Below, one piece after another: positions 43,860-53,133 of a stretch of 64,000 nt of DNA. The notes below the pieces were generated by a model, which made no database searches, was not told the origin of the DNA, and saw only the letters and a program-made list of their open reading frames with translations. The DNA comes from Roseateles sp. XES5. GTDB taxonomy: Bacteria > Pseudomonadota > Alphaproteobacteria > Rhizobiales > Rhizobiaceae. The DNA is taken from the NCBI RefSeq assembly GCF_020535545.1, contig NZ_CP084753.1:831177-895176 (forward strand). The letters are read 5' to 3'. The first letter of the stretch is position 1; every line of letters starts with the position of its first letter. The translations under genes and the position numbers were made by a program.

Positions 43860-44723
43860 GTGGAGATTTTTGCAACAGCAGCCCTCAACGCCCTGACGGT
43901 CATCGGCATTCTCGCCCTGATCGGCCTCGGCCTCACCATCAGCTTCGGCCTGATGAACGTCACCAACCTCGCCCATGGCGAATTCGTCACGGTCGGCGCC
44001 TTCACCGTCTACTTCGTGCAGAGCCTTGGCGGCTCCTTCTGGCTCGGCCTCGTCATCGCGCCGTTCTCGGCCGCCATTGCCGGCATGCTGCTGGAATGGC
44101 TGGTGCTGCGCCATCTCTACGAGCGGCCGGCGGCGGTGATCCTCGCCACGCTCGGCGCCAGCCTCGTCCTCCAGCAGAGCCTGGAATTCCTGTTCGGCCA
44201 CGGCGCGAAGCCGGTTTCCGCGCCCTTTTCCGGCACGGTCGACCTCGGCTTCACCGCCTATCCGGCCCACCGGGTGCTCGTCATCCTCGTGTCCTTCGCC
44301 GCGCTTGCCGGTGTGCATTTCATCATGCGCCGCACCGGCTTCGGCCTCGACATGCGCACCGTCATCCAGAACCGCGACATGGCCGAAGCGGTCGGCATCA
44401 ACACGCGGCGCACCTTCGCCGTGGCCTTCGCCTTCGGTGCGGCGCTCGCCGGTCTTGCCGGCGCGCTGATCGCCCCGCTCGCCTCGGTGCTGCCGCAGAT
44501 GGGCGTCTCCTATCTCGCCAACGCCTTCTTCGTCGTCATCGTCGGCGGCGCGGGTTCGGTGGGCGGGGTCGTTGCCGGCAGTTCCTTCGTCGGCGGGCTC
44601 ACCACCTTCTTCAACTACCAGCTCGATCCGTCGCTGTCGCAGGCCCTGGTGCTGCTCGCCGCCATCGTCATGGTGCGGCTGCGCCCGCACGGCATCGTCG
44701 CCATCAAGGGGCGCCAGTCATGA
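43860..44723 (+). CDS. Branched-chain amino acid/amide-type ABC permease, LivH/UrtB-like
   Basis: 287 aa from GTG at 43860 (product MEIFATAALNALT); ACGGAGGCC precedes it. The frame runs upstream to 43758 but that part is Arg-rich and not family-like. Hydrophobic throughout, with LGLTISFGLMNVTNLAHGEFVTVGA near the start, DMRTVIQNRDMAEAVGINTRR as the ATPase-coupling loop, and VVIVGGAGSVGGVVAGS. This is the LivH/UrtB permease pattern. Its stop overlaps the next ATG (ATGA). With the neighbouring amidase genes, amides or urea derivatives are more likely cargo than leucine (inference). Confidence 0.9.
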   Translation: MEIFATAALNALTVIGILALIGLGLTISFGLMNVTNLAHGEFVTVGAFTVYFVQSLGGSFWLGLVIAPFSAAIAGMLLEWLVLRHLYERPAAVILATLGASLVLQQSLEFLFGHGAKPVSAPFSGTVDLGFTAYPAHRVLVILVSFAALAGVHFIMRRTGFGLDMRTVIQNRDMAEAVGINTRRTFAVAFAFGAALAGLAGALIAPLASVLPQMGVSYLANAFFVVIVGGAGSVGGVVAGSSFVGGLTTFFNYQLDPSLSQALVLLAAIVMVRLRPHGIVAIKGRQS

Positions 44724-45682
44724 GAGCCTATCGCTGGGTTTCGGTTTTCGCCGCCGGGCTTGCCTTCCTCGCCCTCTATCCTGCCTTCGCCGGTTCCTAT
44801 GACCTGACGGTCATGCGCGACGCGCTGATCTTCGCCATGTTCGCGGTCGGCCTGGATCTGTTCTGGGGCCGCACCGGCATTCTCTGCTTCGGTCACGCCG
44901 CCTTCTTCGGCGTCGGCGGCTATGCCATGGCGCTCGTCACGCTTTCACCGGACATGCCGGCTCCCGCTGTGCTCGGCCTTCTGGCCGCCGTTGCCCTGCC
45001 GGCGCTGCTGGCCGCCATCGTCGGCTACTTCCTGTTCTATGGCGGCGTGCGCGGCAGCTATTTCACCATCGTCACGCTCGCGCTTTCCGTCATCGCGCAG
45101 CAGGTGGTGATCGCCTGGAGTTCGGTAACCGGCGGCGATACCGGACTGCTCGGCATTCCACCCCTCGCCTTCGGTTCGTTCGATCTTTCGGGCGACCTTG
45201 CAAGCTACGGGCTCGTCGCCGTGCTGCTGGCCCTGCTGCTCGCCGGCCTGCGTCTCCTGACGCGCGGCCGCTGGGGTCAGGTGCTGAAGGCCATCGGCGA
45301 CAACGAGGTGCGCGCCGCCGCCCTCGGCCACGACGCGCCGGCGCGCCTGACCGTCGCCTTCGTGCTCTCGGCGGCCATCGCCGGCTTTGCTGGCGCCCTC
45401 TACGTCTCCGCCTCGGGCGTCGTCGCGCCCGACATGATCGGCCTCGCGCTCTCCACCGAAGCCGTCGCCTGGGTGGTCATCGGCGGACGCGGCACGCTCA
45501 TCGGCCCCGTCATCGGCGCCGTGCTGGTGCAGCGCGCCCAGCAGGAGATCAGCAGCTTCAACCCGGTCATCTGGCCGATGATCATCGGCCTGATGTTCGT
45601 CGCCGTCGCCTTCCTGCAATCGGAAGCGGTCGAGCGTTTCGCCAAGCGCCTCGCCAGCCGCAAGAGCGAGGTCGCACCATGA
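44720..45682 (+). CDS. Branched-chain amino acid/amide-type ABC permease, LivM/UrtC-like
   Basis: 320 aa. Family features: DALIFAMFAVGLDLFWGRTGILCFGHAAFFGVGGY near the N-terminus, and the coupling loop GRWGQVLKAIGDNEVRAAALGHD in the C-terminal half, followed by GFAGALYVSASGVVAPDMIGL. It pairs with the LivH-type permease to form the membrane channel. It overlaps the upstream and downstream genes by four bases each (ATGA), so five genes form one tightly coupled transcript. Confidence 0.92.
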   Translation: MRAYRWVSVFAAGLAFLALYPAFAGSYDLTVMRDALIFAMFAVGLDLFWGRTGILCFGHAAFFGVGGYAMALVTLSPDMPAPAVLGLLAAVALPALLAAIVGYFLFYGGVRGSYFTIVTLALSVIAQQVVIAWSSVTGGDTGLLGIPPLAFGSFDLSGDLASYGLVAVLLALLLAGLRLLTRGRWGQVLKAIGDNEVRAAALGHDAPARLTVAFVLSAAIAGFAGALYVSASGVVAPDMIGLALSTEAVAWVVIGGRGTLIGPVIGAVLVQRAQQEISSFNPVIWPMIIGLMFVAVAFLQSEAVERFAKRLASRKSEVAP

Positions 45683-46380
45683 ACGCCATCCTGTTGCAAG
45701 CGGACGGCATCGGCATGCGCTTCGGCGGTTTCCAGGCGCTTGCCGAGGTCGACTACGACGTGAAGGAAAATTCGGTCGCCTGCATCATCGGCCCGAACGG
45801 GGCGGGCAAGAGCACGTTCCTCAACATCATCACCGGGACCCTGGCGCCGACGGCAGGCAGCGTGCGCTTCGCCGGCCATGCCATTGCCGGCCTGCCGCCA
45901 CACCGCATCGCGCGGCTCGGCATCGCCCGGAAGTTCCAGATCCCCTCCGTCTTCCCGACCATGACGGTGGAGGAAAACATCGACGTGGCGCTGTGGGGCG
46001 GCCGGGCAACGGAGAGCGCGGCCGAGATGCTCGACATGATCGGCCTTTCCACCCGGCGGCAGACGCTCGCCGGAGACCTTGCCCATGGCGAGAAGCAGTG
46101 GCTGGAAATCGGCATGGCAATCGCGACCGGCCCGAAGCTGCTGCTGCTCGACGAGCCGACCGCCGGCATGACGCCGGAAGAAACCCGCGCCACCGCCGAT
46201 CTCGTGCACCGCTTGAGCAGCCGCTGCGCCATCGTCGCCGTGGAGCACGACATCAACTTCGTGCGCGCGCTCGATGCCGATACGCTGGTGCTGCACCAGG
46301 GCCGGTTCTTCCGCCGGGCGCCTTTCGCCGAGATCGAAGCCGACGATGCCGTGCGCGACGTCTATCTGGGGAGGCGCTGA
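45679..46380 (+). CDS. ABC transporter ATPase, LivG/UrtD-like
   Basis: 233 aa, a single nucleotide-binding domain. Walker A GPNGAGKST, the LivG-type segment GIARKFQIPSVFPTMTVEENI, signature-like LAHGEKQWLEIGMAIA and Walker B LLLLDEPTAGMTPEE are present; the LAHG(E/D)KQ signature is typical of UrtD. Hydrolyses ATP on the cytoplasmic face for the two permeases. The next ATPase gene begins 1 nt after its stop. Confidence 0.93.
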   Translation: MNAILLQADGIGMRFGGFQALAEVDYDVKENSVACIIGPNGAGKSTFLNIITGTLAPTAGSVRFAGHAIAGLPPHRIARLGIARKFQIPSVFPTMTVEENIDVALWGGRATESAAEMLDMIGLSTRRQTLAGDLAHGEKQWLEIGMAIATGPKLLLLDEPTAGMTPEETRATADLVHRLSSRCAIVAVEHDINFVRALDADTLVLHQGRFFRRAPFAEIEADDAVRDVYLGRR

Positions 46381-46381
46381 C

Positions 46382-47083
46382 ATGCTGCAGTGCAAGGATA
46401 TCCGCTCCGGCTACGGCCACCTGCCGGTGCTGCACGGGGTCGATCTTACGGTTTCGGCCGGCGAGGTCGTGGCCGTGCTCGGCCGCAACGGCGTCGGCAA
46501 GACGACGCTCCTGAAGACTCTCGCCGGCGCGCTTGCCTTGCGATCCGGCAGGCTGGACCTCGACGGCGAGGATGTGAGCCGTCTCGTCGCCCATCGCCGG
46601 GCGCGCGCCGGCATCGCCCATGTGCCGCAGGGCCGGGGTATCTTCGGCCGGCTGACGGTAGAGGAAAACCTGACCGTCGGCACCCGCGCGGCAGGCAGCC
46701 GGGCGCGCAAGACCGTGCTCGACGAGGTCTTTTCCTTCTTCCCCGTGCTGCGCGACCGGCGCAGCGAGACCGCCGGCAATTTCTCCGGCGGTCAGCAGCA
46801 GCAGCTCGCCATCGCCCGCGCGCTCTGCGGCGCGCCGAAGGTGCTGCTGCTCGACGAACCCTCGGAGGGCATCCAGCCCAACATCGTGCACGAAATCGGC
46901 GCGCTCATTCCCAAGCTTGCGCAGCAATACGGCATCGCCGTGCTGCTCGTCGAACAGAACCTTGATCTCGTGGCGCATGCCGCCACGCGCTGCCTTTTCA
47001 TGGACAAGGGGCGGATCGTTCACGCCGTTCCGACATCCGCGCTGTCAGACGAAAACCTGCTGAAGAACCTGCTCGCCCTGTAA
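46382..47083 (+). CDS. ABC transporter ATPase, LivF/UrtE-like
   Basis: 233 aa. Walker A GRNGVGKTT, HVPQGRGIFGRLTVEENLTVG (the LivF/UrtE Q-loop region with QGRGIF), signature FSGGQQQQLAIARAL and Walker B VLLLDEPSEGIQPNIV, an SEGIQP form seen in UrtE proteins. It is the second ATPase of the importer. It starts directly after the LivG-like gene. Confidence 0.93.
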   Translation: MLQCKDIRSGYGHLPVLHGVDLTVSAGEVVAVLGRNGVGKTTLLKTLAGALALRSGRLDLDGEDVSRLVAHRRARAGIAHVPQGRGIFGRLTVEENLTVGTRAAGSRARKTVLDEVFSFFPVLRDRRSETAGNFSGGQQQQLAIARALCGAPKVLLLDEPSEGIQPNIVHEIGALIPKLAQQYGIAVLLVEQNLDLVAHAATRCLFMDKGRIVHAVPTSALSDENLLKNLLAL

Positions 47084-47111
47084 CTCGCCAAGCAACTCGC
47101 CGCAACTCGCC
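47082..47111 (+). repeat. Three spaced copies of AACTCGCC
   Basis: AACTCGCC occurs at 47082, 47094 and 47104 around and after the ATPase stop codon. It is a short local repeat between the ATPase and binding-protein genes; its role, if any, is unknown. Confidence 0.5.
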
Positions 47112-47145
47112 TTGTAACGACCATCGACCAAGAAGGGGAATGACC

Positions 47146-48321
47146 ATGACCTATTCCATCACCCGCCGAACCATGTTGAAGGGCGGCGCCGCCGCTGCCT
47201 TCGCCGCCACCGGACTTGGCGCACCGGGCATCCTGCGTGCCGCCGACACGGTCAAGGTCGGCCTGTCGATCCCGATCACCGGCCTTCAGGCCATCCTCGG
47301 CGAAACGCTGCTCAACTGCTACAAGATGGCCGCCGACGAGCTGAATGCCAAGGACGGCATCGGCGGGCGCAAGATCGAACTCATCGTCGAGGACAACCAG
47401 ACCAGCACCAAGGGCTCGATCGACAAGGCGCGCAAGCTGATCGGCCAGGACGAAGTCGACGTGATCATGGGCAACATCATCTCCGTCGAGCGCAGCGCCA
47501 CGCTCTCCGTCACCAAGCGCGCCAAGAAGCTGTTCTTCTACCCCACCCAGTTCGAAGGCGGCGAGTGCGATCCCTACTTCGTCGCCATGGGCGCCATTCC
47601 GCCGCAGGAAGTCGATCCCGTCGTGCCGTGGATCGTCGAGAACATCGGCAAGAGCGTCTATATCCTCGGATCCGACTACGCCTGGCCGCGCAAGATGACC
47701 GAGGCGATCACCGCCGCGCTCGACAAGGCCGGCGGCAAGCTGGTCGGCGCCGACTTCTATCCCTTCGGCACGCAGGACTTCGGCCCCGCCTTCCAGAAGA
47801 TCAAGGACGTGAACCCCGATTTCGTCTGGAGCATGGTGGTCGGCAATGACGGCCTCGCCCAGCTCAAGCAGTATCGCAGCTTCGACATCAAGCCGCCGAT
47901 GGTCGGCCCGTCCGATGACGTGATGATCCAGGAAACGCCGGAACTTGCAGCAGGCACCTACGCCGCCCACTCCTATTTCATGGCCGTCGACACACCGCAG
48001 AACAAGCGTTTCATCGAGAGTTACCGCGCCCTCTACGGTGCCGAGAAGATGGTCAACACCATCGGCGAGTCCGGCTACAACAGCCTCTATCTCTACGCAG
48101 CCGCGGCCGCCAAGGCCGGCTCCGTCGAGGACGCCAAGGTGCTGGAAGCCCTGCCGACCGTCGAATTCGAGGCACCGCAAGGGCTCGTGCGCATCGACAA
48201 GAGCAACAACCACTGTGTCCTGCACTCGTTCTTCGCCAAGGTGGACGACAATGGCCGCCAGTTCGAGGTGGTGAAGGATTTCGGTGCGATCACGCCCGTC
48301 ACACCCTACTGCACGCTCTGA
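47146..48321 (+). CDS. Amide/urea-type ABC transporter substrate-binding protein (UrtA/FmdD/AmiC-like)
   Basis: 391 aa from the ATG at 47146, 7 nt after AGAAGGGG; an ATG at 47140 adds two residues. A Tat-like signal (ITRRTMLKGGAAAAFAATGLG) is cleaved near LRAADT. The mature Peripla_BP_5 domain shows VGLSIPITGLQAILGE, VEDNQTSTKGSIDKARKLI, ILGSDYAWPRKMTEAI and NTIGESGYNSLYLYAAA. These resemble binding proteins for urea and short-chain amides more than the leucine-binding type. The binding protein is the last transporter gene rather than the first, and is followed by a GC-rich hairpin and the amidohydrolase gene. Confidence 0.9.
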   Translation: MTYSITRRTMLKGGAAAAFAATGLGAPGILRAADTVKVGLSIPITGLQAILGETLLNCYKMAADELNAKDGIGGRKIELIVEDNQTSTKGSIDKARKLIGQDEVDVIMGNIISVERSATLSVTKRAKKLFFYPTQFEGGECDPYFVAMGAIPPQEVDPVVPWIVENIGKSVYILGSDYAWPRKMTEAITAALDKAGGKLVGADFYPFGTQDFGPAFQKIKDVNPDFVWSMVVGNDGLAQLKQYRSFDIKPPMVGPSDDVMIQETPELAAGTYAAHSYFMAVDTPQNKRFIESYRALYGAEKMVNTIGESGYNSLYLYAAAAAKAGSVEDAKVLEALPTVEFEAPQGLVRIDKSNNHCVLHSFFAKVDDNGRQFEVVKDFGAITPVTPYCTL

Positions 48322-48329
48322 TTCCAAAA

Positions 48330-48355
48330 GCCTGCGGCGGCGTGCCGCCGCAGGC
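48330..48355 (+). terminator. GC-rich hairpin after the binding-protein gene
   Basis: GCCTGCGGCGGC (48330-48341) and GCCGCCGCAGGC (48344-48355) are perfect complements with GT between. There is no T-tract, so it may be an mRNA-stabilising processing stem or a weak terminator before the amidohydrolase gene. Confidence 0.6.
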
Positions 48356-48387
48356 ACTCCTCCCTGCCAGCAGAGAAGAAAAACGCC

Positions 48388-50051
48388 ATGCAAGCCTCCA
48401 CCGTCATCCGCAATGCCCGCGTGCTCACCATGGACGAAGCAAAGCCCCGCGCGGAAGCCATCGCCATTGCCGGCAACCGTATCCTGGCCGTCGGCAGCGA
48501 TGCCGAGATCGCGGCTCTTGTCGGCCCGCAGACGCGTGAGGTCGATGCCCGCGGCGCGACGGTCCTGCCCGGCTTCAACGAAAGCCACATGCATATCTTC
48601 GGCGGCTCGGCCGGGCTCAACACGCTCTCGCTCTTCGGCCTGCGCGGCTTCGACAAGCTCAAGGCCGCCCTGCAGCGCTTTGCCGCCGAGCATCCGGACA
48701 GCAAGCTCATCGTCGGCATGTCCGCCGAATACACGATCATTTCCGAAACGGACAACCTCACGCGACACGACCTCGACGCCATCATCGCCGACCGGCCCGT
48801 CATCCTGATGGCGCCGGACCACCACACCGCCTGGGCCAATACGCTGGCGCTGAAAATGGCCGGCCTGCTCGAGGGTCGCGACGTCGGCGTCGGCAACGAG
48901 GTGGTCATGGCGGCGGACGGCCTTGCCCATGGGGAACTGCGCGAAATCAACGCCATGGGTCCGGTCTTCGCGCTCGGCGACACGGGCGGGCGCGAGGGTC
49001 TCGGCGTCGAGACCGGCGGCGAGCCCGACCATGTGACGGACGCGGATCGCGCCGCCGATATCGCCGTGCTGAAGCGGGGCCTTGCCTATTGCGCCTCGCT
49101 CGGCATCACCTCGCTCCAGAACATGGACGGCAATCTCTACCAGCTCGAACTGATGGAGGAGATCGAGAAGACCGACGGCCTTCCCGTGCGCGTGCGCATC
49201 CCCTTCCACATGAAGAGCTTCATGCCGCTCGCCGACCTCGAAACCAAGGCCGCCGCCTGGCATGCCCGCTTCACCTCCGACCGGCTGCGCTGCGATTTCG
49301 TCAAGATGTTCATGGATGGCGTCGCCCAGTCCGGCACGGCGCTCTTCATCGAGGATTATGCCAACCGTCCGGGCTGGACGGGTACCCCCTCTTCACCCAG
49401 GCGCATTTCGACGAGATCTCGATTGCCGCCGACAAGCTCGGCCTGTCGATCGCCGTGCACGCCATCGGCGACGGCGCGGTGCGCATGGTGCTGAACGGCT
49501 ATGAAGCGGTCATTGCCGCAAACGGCCCGCGCGACCGGCGCAACCGGATCGAACATGCCGAGATCGTGCATCCCGACGACACGGAACGCTTCGGCACGCT
49601 CGGCGTCGTCGCCTCCATGCAGCCGACCCATCCGCCGGGCAGCGCCGGCACGCCGCTGGAGCCCTATGTCTCCTGCGTCGGCGAGGCGCGCTGGCAATAT
49701 TGTTTCCCCTGGCGCAAGCTCGTCGATACCGGCGCGAAGATCGTTTTCGGCACGGACTGGCCCGTTTCGCCGCTCTCGCCGATCAGCTGCATCTACGACG
49801 CCATGAACCGCAAGGTCTGGCGGGCCGATGTTCCCGATCACCGTCTGACACTTACCGAGACGCTCGCCGCCTATACGCGCACCAGCGCCTGGCTCGAATA
49901 TATGGAAGACCGCAAGGGCATTCTGCGCGCGGGTTATCTGGCCGATATCGTGGTGTTGTCGGGCGATATCGAAGCCGTGGGCTTGGACAGGATCAACACG
50001 CTCACGCCCGTCCTGACGCTGTGCGACGGTCGCGTCACCTATGAGGCCTAG
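48388..50051 (+). pseudogene. YtcJ-like amidohydrolase broken by a one-base frameshift near 49380
   Basis: The first 330 residues read in one frame from 48388 (NARVLTMDEAKP, LPGFNESHMHIFGG with the metal-binding HxH, HHTAWANTLALK), and stop being protein-like after GWTG. The same protein resumes in the -1 frame as YPLFTQAHFDEI, through AVHAIGDGAVR, RIEHAEIV, VFGTDWPVSPLSP (metal Asp) to the TAG at 50051. Joined, it is a full-length metal-dependent amidohydrolase of about 554 aa related to YtcJ and N-substituted formamide deformylases. Restoring one G in ACGGGTACCCC (G4 to G3) gives a continuous reading frame. It is either a true inactivating mutation or a homopolymer sequencing error. Context suggests it would hydrolyse an amide imported by the upstream ABC system. 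Confidence 0.85.
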
Positions 50052-50115
50052 AGCAGCAGGAACGCCGCGCGGGATCGCCTCCAACCGACGGGACGGGGCG
50101 TTTGCGCGCCCTTAC

Positions 50116-50961
50116 TCAGTTCAGGTAGTGCTCCAGCGGATCGTCGTAGAGGTTGGGCGCCGCGGATACGGAGGCGATAAAAAGCGAGAAGAGTTCGGTC
50201 TGCGAGGTGATGTCGAGCTTGGCGTAGAGGTTGCTGCGATGCAGCTTCACCGTCGTCTCCGAGATCGACAGTTGCTCCGCGGCCCCCTTCAGCGAGTAGC
50301 CGCGCAGGATCAGCCGGGCGATTTCGCATTCCCGCTCGGTGAGCACGCTGGTGCCGAACCGGCTCATCGCATGCTGAAGCGCCGGGCCGAGCGGATTTGC
50401 CGAGGGCGTGTCGCTTGCCGGATTGAGATCGCTCCAATGGCGCGCCACCGCAGAACGCAGCAATGGCTCCAGGTCCTGCAGGACGCCGATGTCCCCGGCC
50501 TCGAAGGGACCGTTGACCGCCTGCCGGCTCAACGAAATGGCGAAGGTGACGTGTTCGTCCATCCTGAAAAGGTAGTTGAACTCATCGCCGAAACCAACGT
50601 CGCGATAATATTCCCGGTAATATTGGGTATGGGTGAAATTCGAGGGTGCGATTTCGCTCAGCGCATAGAGCCCATCCACCGGCTCTTCGACCGCGATCCC
50701 GTAGAAGGGATCGCGCAGATAAGGGCCGCCGAGATATTTCTGCAGGCCGAGTATGCCGCGCTTCGTCGTCCAGTCATGGAAGAGCAGCCGGGGGCTGCGG
50801 TCCTTCTGGTAGATCAGCAGCAGGGCAGCGTCGATGGGCAATTCCCGCTTCAGGGCCGTCGTCAGCTCCGTCTCGAAACTGGCACGACCCGCGCAGCCGA
50901 TCAGGCGTGCCGCCAGATCGTATTTCCCCGCAACGGGCAGGGTTTCCCCCCTCATGGCCAT
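50116..50961 (-). CDS. LuxR-type transcriptional regulator
   Basis: 281 aa. The C-terminal GerE/LuxR helix-turn-helix (about 208-270) is clear: SVLTERECEIARLILRGYSLKGAAEQLSISETTVKLHRSNLYAKL. The N-terminal 200 residues do not match the acyl-homoserine-lactone domain; the segment YALSEIAPSNFTHTQYYREYYRDVGFGDEF recalls a group of LuxR solos found beside amide or amino-compound catabolic genes. It is divergent from the amidase gene across 143 bp, so it probably controls the amidase and perhaps the ABC operon. An alternative start lies two codons downstream. Confidence 0.88.
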   Translation of the reverse strand: MAMRGETLPVAGKYDLAARLIGCAGRASFETELTTALKRELPIDAALLLIYQKDRSPRLLFHDWTTKRGILGLQKYLGGPYLRDPFYGIAVEEPVDGLYALSEIAPSNFTHTQYYREYYRDVGFGDEFNYLFRMDEHVTFAISLSRQAVNGPFEAGDIGVLQDLEPLLRSAVARHWSDLNPASDTPSANPLGPALQHAMSRFGTSVLTERECEIARLILRGYSLKGAAEQLSISETTVKLHRSNLYAKLDITSQTELFSLFIASVSAAPNLYDDPLEHYLN

Positions 50962-51104
50962 GGATGCGGGTCTCCCCAGAACGCACTGCCGGCGCCGCGC
51001 CGAATGAGCGCGCGATATCTGCCTCGAACTATAGAACGTGGCCGGACCGCTGGCAAACTTTTACCGAACCGGCGTCAATGCGCCCGGCCGACAGGAGGCT
51101 TTCA

Positions 51105-53117
51105 ATGACCGTTGTAGACAGCACGATCTCTGCATTGCGTGGCGCGCTTGAGGCTGGGGAGGTTTCGAGCATCGGGCTTGTTGCGGCGTATCTGACCCGC
51201 ATCGCCCGCTACGACCGCCACGGCATCGCCCTCAACGCCGTGCCCGTGCTCAACCCCGCCATGTTCGCTGAAGCCCATGCTTCCGATCTCCGGCGCGCCC
51301 GCGGCGAAACCCTCGGCCCCCTCGACGGCATCCCCTACACCGCAAAGGACAGCTACAAGGTCAAGGGTCTCACCGTCGCCTCCGGCTCGCCCGCCTTCGC
51401 CGACCTCATCGCCACCGAGGACGCCTTCGCCATCGCCCGCCTGCGCGCCGCCGGCGCCGTCCTCATCGGTCTCACCAACATGCCCCCCATGGCCAATGGC
51501 GGCATGCAGCGCGGCGTCTATGGCCGCGCCGAATCCCCCTACAATGCCGACTGGCTCACCGCCGCCTTCGCCTCCGGCTCCTCCAACGGCTCTGGCACCG
51601 CCACCGCCGCAAGCTTCGCCGCCTTCGGCCTTGGCGAGGAGACCTGGTCGAGCGGACGCGCACCGGCCGCCAACAACGGGCTGTGCGCCTATACGCCAAG
51701 CCGCGGCGTCATCTCCGTGCGCGGCAACTGGCCCCTCGTGCCCACCATGGATGTCGTCGTGCCGCACAGCCGCTCGATGGCCGACATGCTGGAGATGCTC
51801 GACATCATCGTCGCCGACGATCCCGAGACCCGCGGCGATCTCTGGCGCCGCCAGACCTTCGTCCCGATCCCCAAGGCCTCCACGGTCCGTCCCGCCTCCT
51901 ATCCCGCCATCGCCGAGACGGCGAGCCTTGCCGGCAAGCGCTTCGGCCTGCCGGCGATGTATATCAATGCCGATCCGCAGGCCGGCACCGGCGAGAGCGT
52001 CGGCATCGGCGGATCGACCGGCCAGCGCATCGAGACGCGCGCCTCGATGGTGGCGCTCTGCATGGCCGCCAGGGCCGCCCTGGAAGCGGCCGGCGCCGAG
52101 GTCGTGGTCACCGACTTTCCCGTCGTCAGCAATTACGAGGGCGATCGGCCCGGCGCACCGACCATCGCGACGCGCGGTCTCGTCAGCCCGGACTACCTGC
52201 ACCGCGAGATCGTCGATCTCTCCGCCTGGGCCTGGGACGATTTCCTCGATGCCAATAGCTATCCCGCTCTGCGGCGGCTTGCCGATGTCGACGGTGCGCG
52301 CATCTTCCCTGCCCCCAAGGGCAGCCTGCCGGACCGTTATGCCGGCTTCGACGACAGCATCGCCAACTATCCCGACCATCTGCGCCGTCATCCCATAGCC
52401 GCCTTCACGGACATTCCCGGTCTTGCCGAGGGCTTCCAAGGGCTGGAGGAGACCCGGCGCGTCGATTTCGAGGCATGGATGGATGGGCTCGGGCTCGATG
52501 CGGTGATCTTCCCGGCGGTTGCCGACATCGGCCCGGCCGATGCCGACGTGAACCCCGCCTCTGCCGCCCTTGCCTGGCGCAACGGCACCTGGGTTGCCAA
52601 TGGCAACCTTGCCATCCGCCATCTCGGCATTCCGACCGTCACCGTGCCGATGGGCATGCTGTCAGACATCGCCATGCCGGCAGGCCTGACCTTTGCCGGC
52701 CGGGCCTGGGACGACACGGCGCTGCTCGCTCATGCCTGCGCCTTCGAGCGCACCGGTTCCTATCGTCAACCCCCGCCGCGCACGCCCGAACTGCCGGCGC
52801 TGCCGGTCCCGGTGACAGCATCCCCTGCCGAAGCGCCCAGCCTGACCCTCAAGGCCACGCTCACCAACACCGACACGTCCACTGCGCCCGGCCGCCAGCG
52901 CCTGAGCATCGAGGCCCGCTGCCCTGCTGCCCTCGTCTGGCTGACGGTGAACGGCGAGCCGGTCGCATTCCACCAGGACGGTGCGATCGCGACCGCCAGC
53001 CTGGACATTGCCGGAAACACCCATATCCACAGCGAATGGCTGGAGCCCTATGCTCCCGTCGTCATCGCCTGTGCCGCCGACGGGTCTGCCGAGTTTGCTA
53101 TCGCTGAGAACGTGTGA
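51105..53117 (+). CDS. Amidase-signature family amidase with C-terminal extension
   Basis: 670 aa from the ATG at 51105 (CAGGAGG about 7 nt upstream); the open frame extends to 50646 antisense to the LuxR gene. The amidase core spans about 1-550: PYTAKDSYKVKG supplies the catalytic Lys81, FASGSSNGSGTATAAS the cis-Ser near 159-160, and GEETWSSGRAPAANN the nucleophile near Ser183. The usual GGSSGG and GTDTGGSIR forms are both altered, pointing to a divergent subfamily. About 110 extra residues after the core form a beta-rich, Ig-like tail. It should release ammonia from a carboxamide. The substrate is unknown; the adjoining amide-type importer and amidohydrolase fit. Confidence 0.88.
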   Translation: MTVVDSTISALRGALEAGEVSSIGLVAAYLTRIARYDRHGIALNAVPVLNPAMFAEAHASDLRRARGETLGPLDGIPYTAKDSYKVKGLTVASGSPAFADLIATEDAFAIARLRAAGAVLIGLTNMPPMANGGMQRGVYGRAESPYNADWLTAAFASGSSNGSGTATAASFAAFGLGEETWSSGRAPAANNGLCAYTPSRGVISVRGNWPLVPTMDVVVPHSRSMADMLEMLDIIVADDPETRGDLWRRQTFVPIPKASTVRPASYPAIAETASLAGKRFGLPAMYINADPQAGTGESVGIGGSTGQRIETRASMVALCMAARAALEAAGAEVVVTDFPVVSNYEGDRPGAPTIATRGLVSPDYLHREIVDLSAWAWDDFLDANSYPALRRLADVDGARIFPAPKGSLPDRYAGFDDSIANYPDHLRRHPIAAFTDIPGLAEGFQGLEETRRVDFEAWMDGLGLDAVIFPAVADIGPADADVNPASAALAWRNGTWVANGNLAIRHLGIPTVTVPMGMLSDIAMPAGLTFAGRAWDDTALLAHACAFERTGSYRQPPPRTPELPALPVPVTASPAEAPSLTLKATLTNTDTSTAPGRQRLSIEARCPAALVWLTVNGEPVAFHQDGAIATASLDIAGNTHIHSEWLEPYAPVVIACAADGSAEFAIAENV

Positions 53118-53133
53118 GGCGATAATCCCGAGC

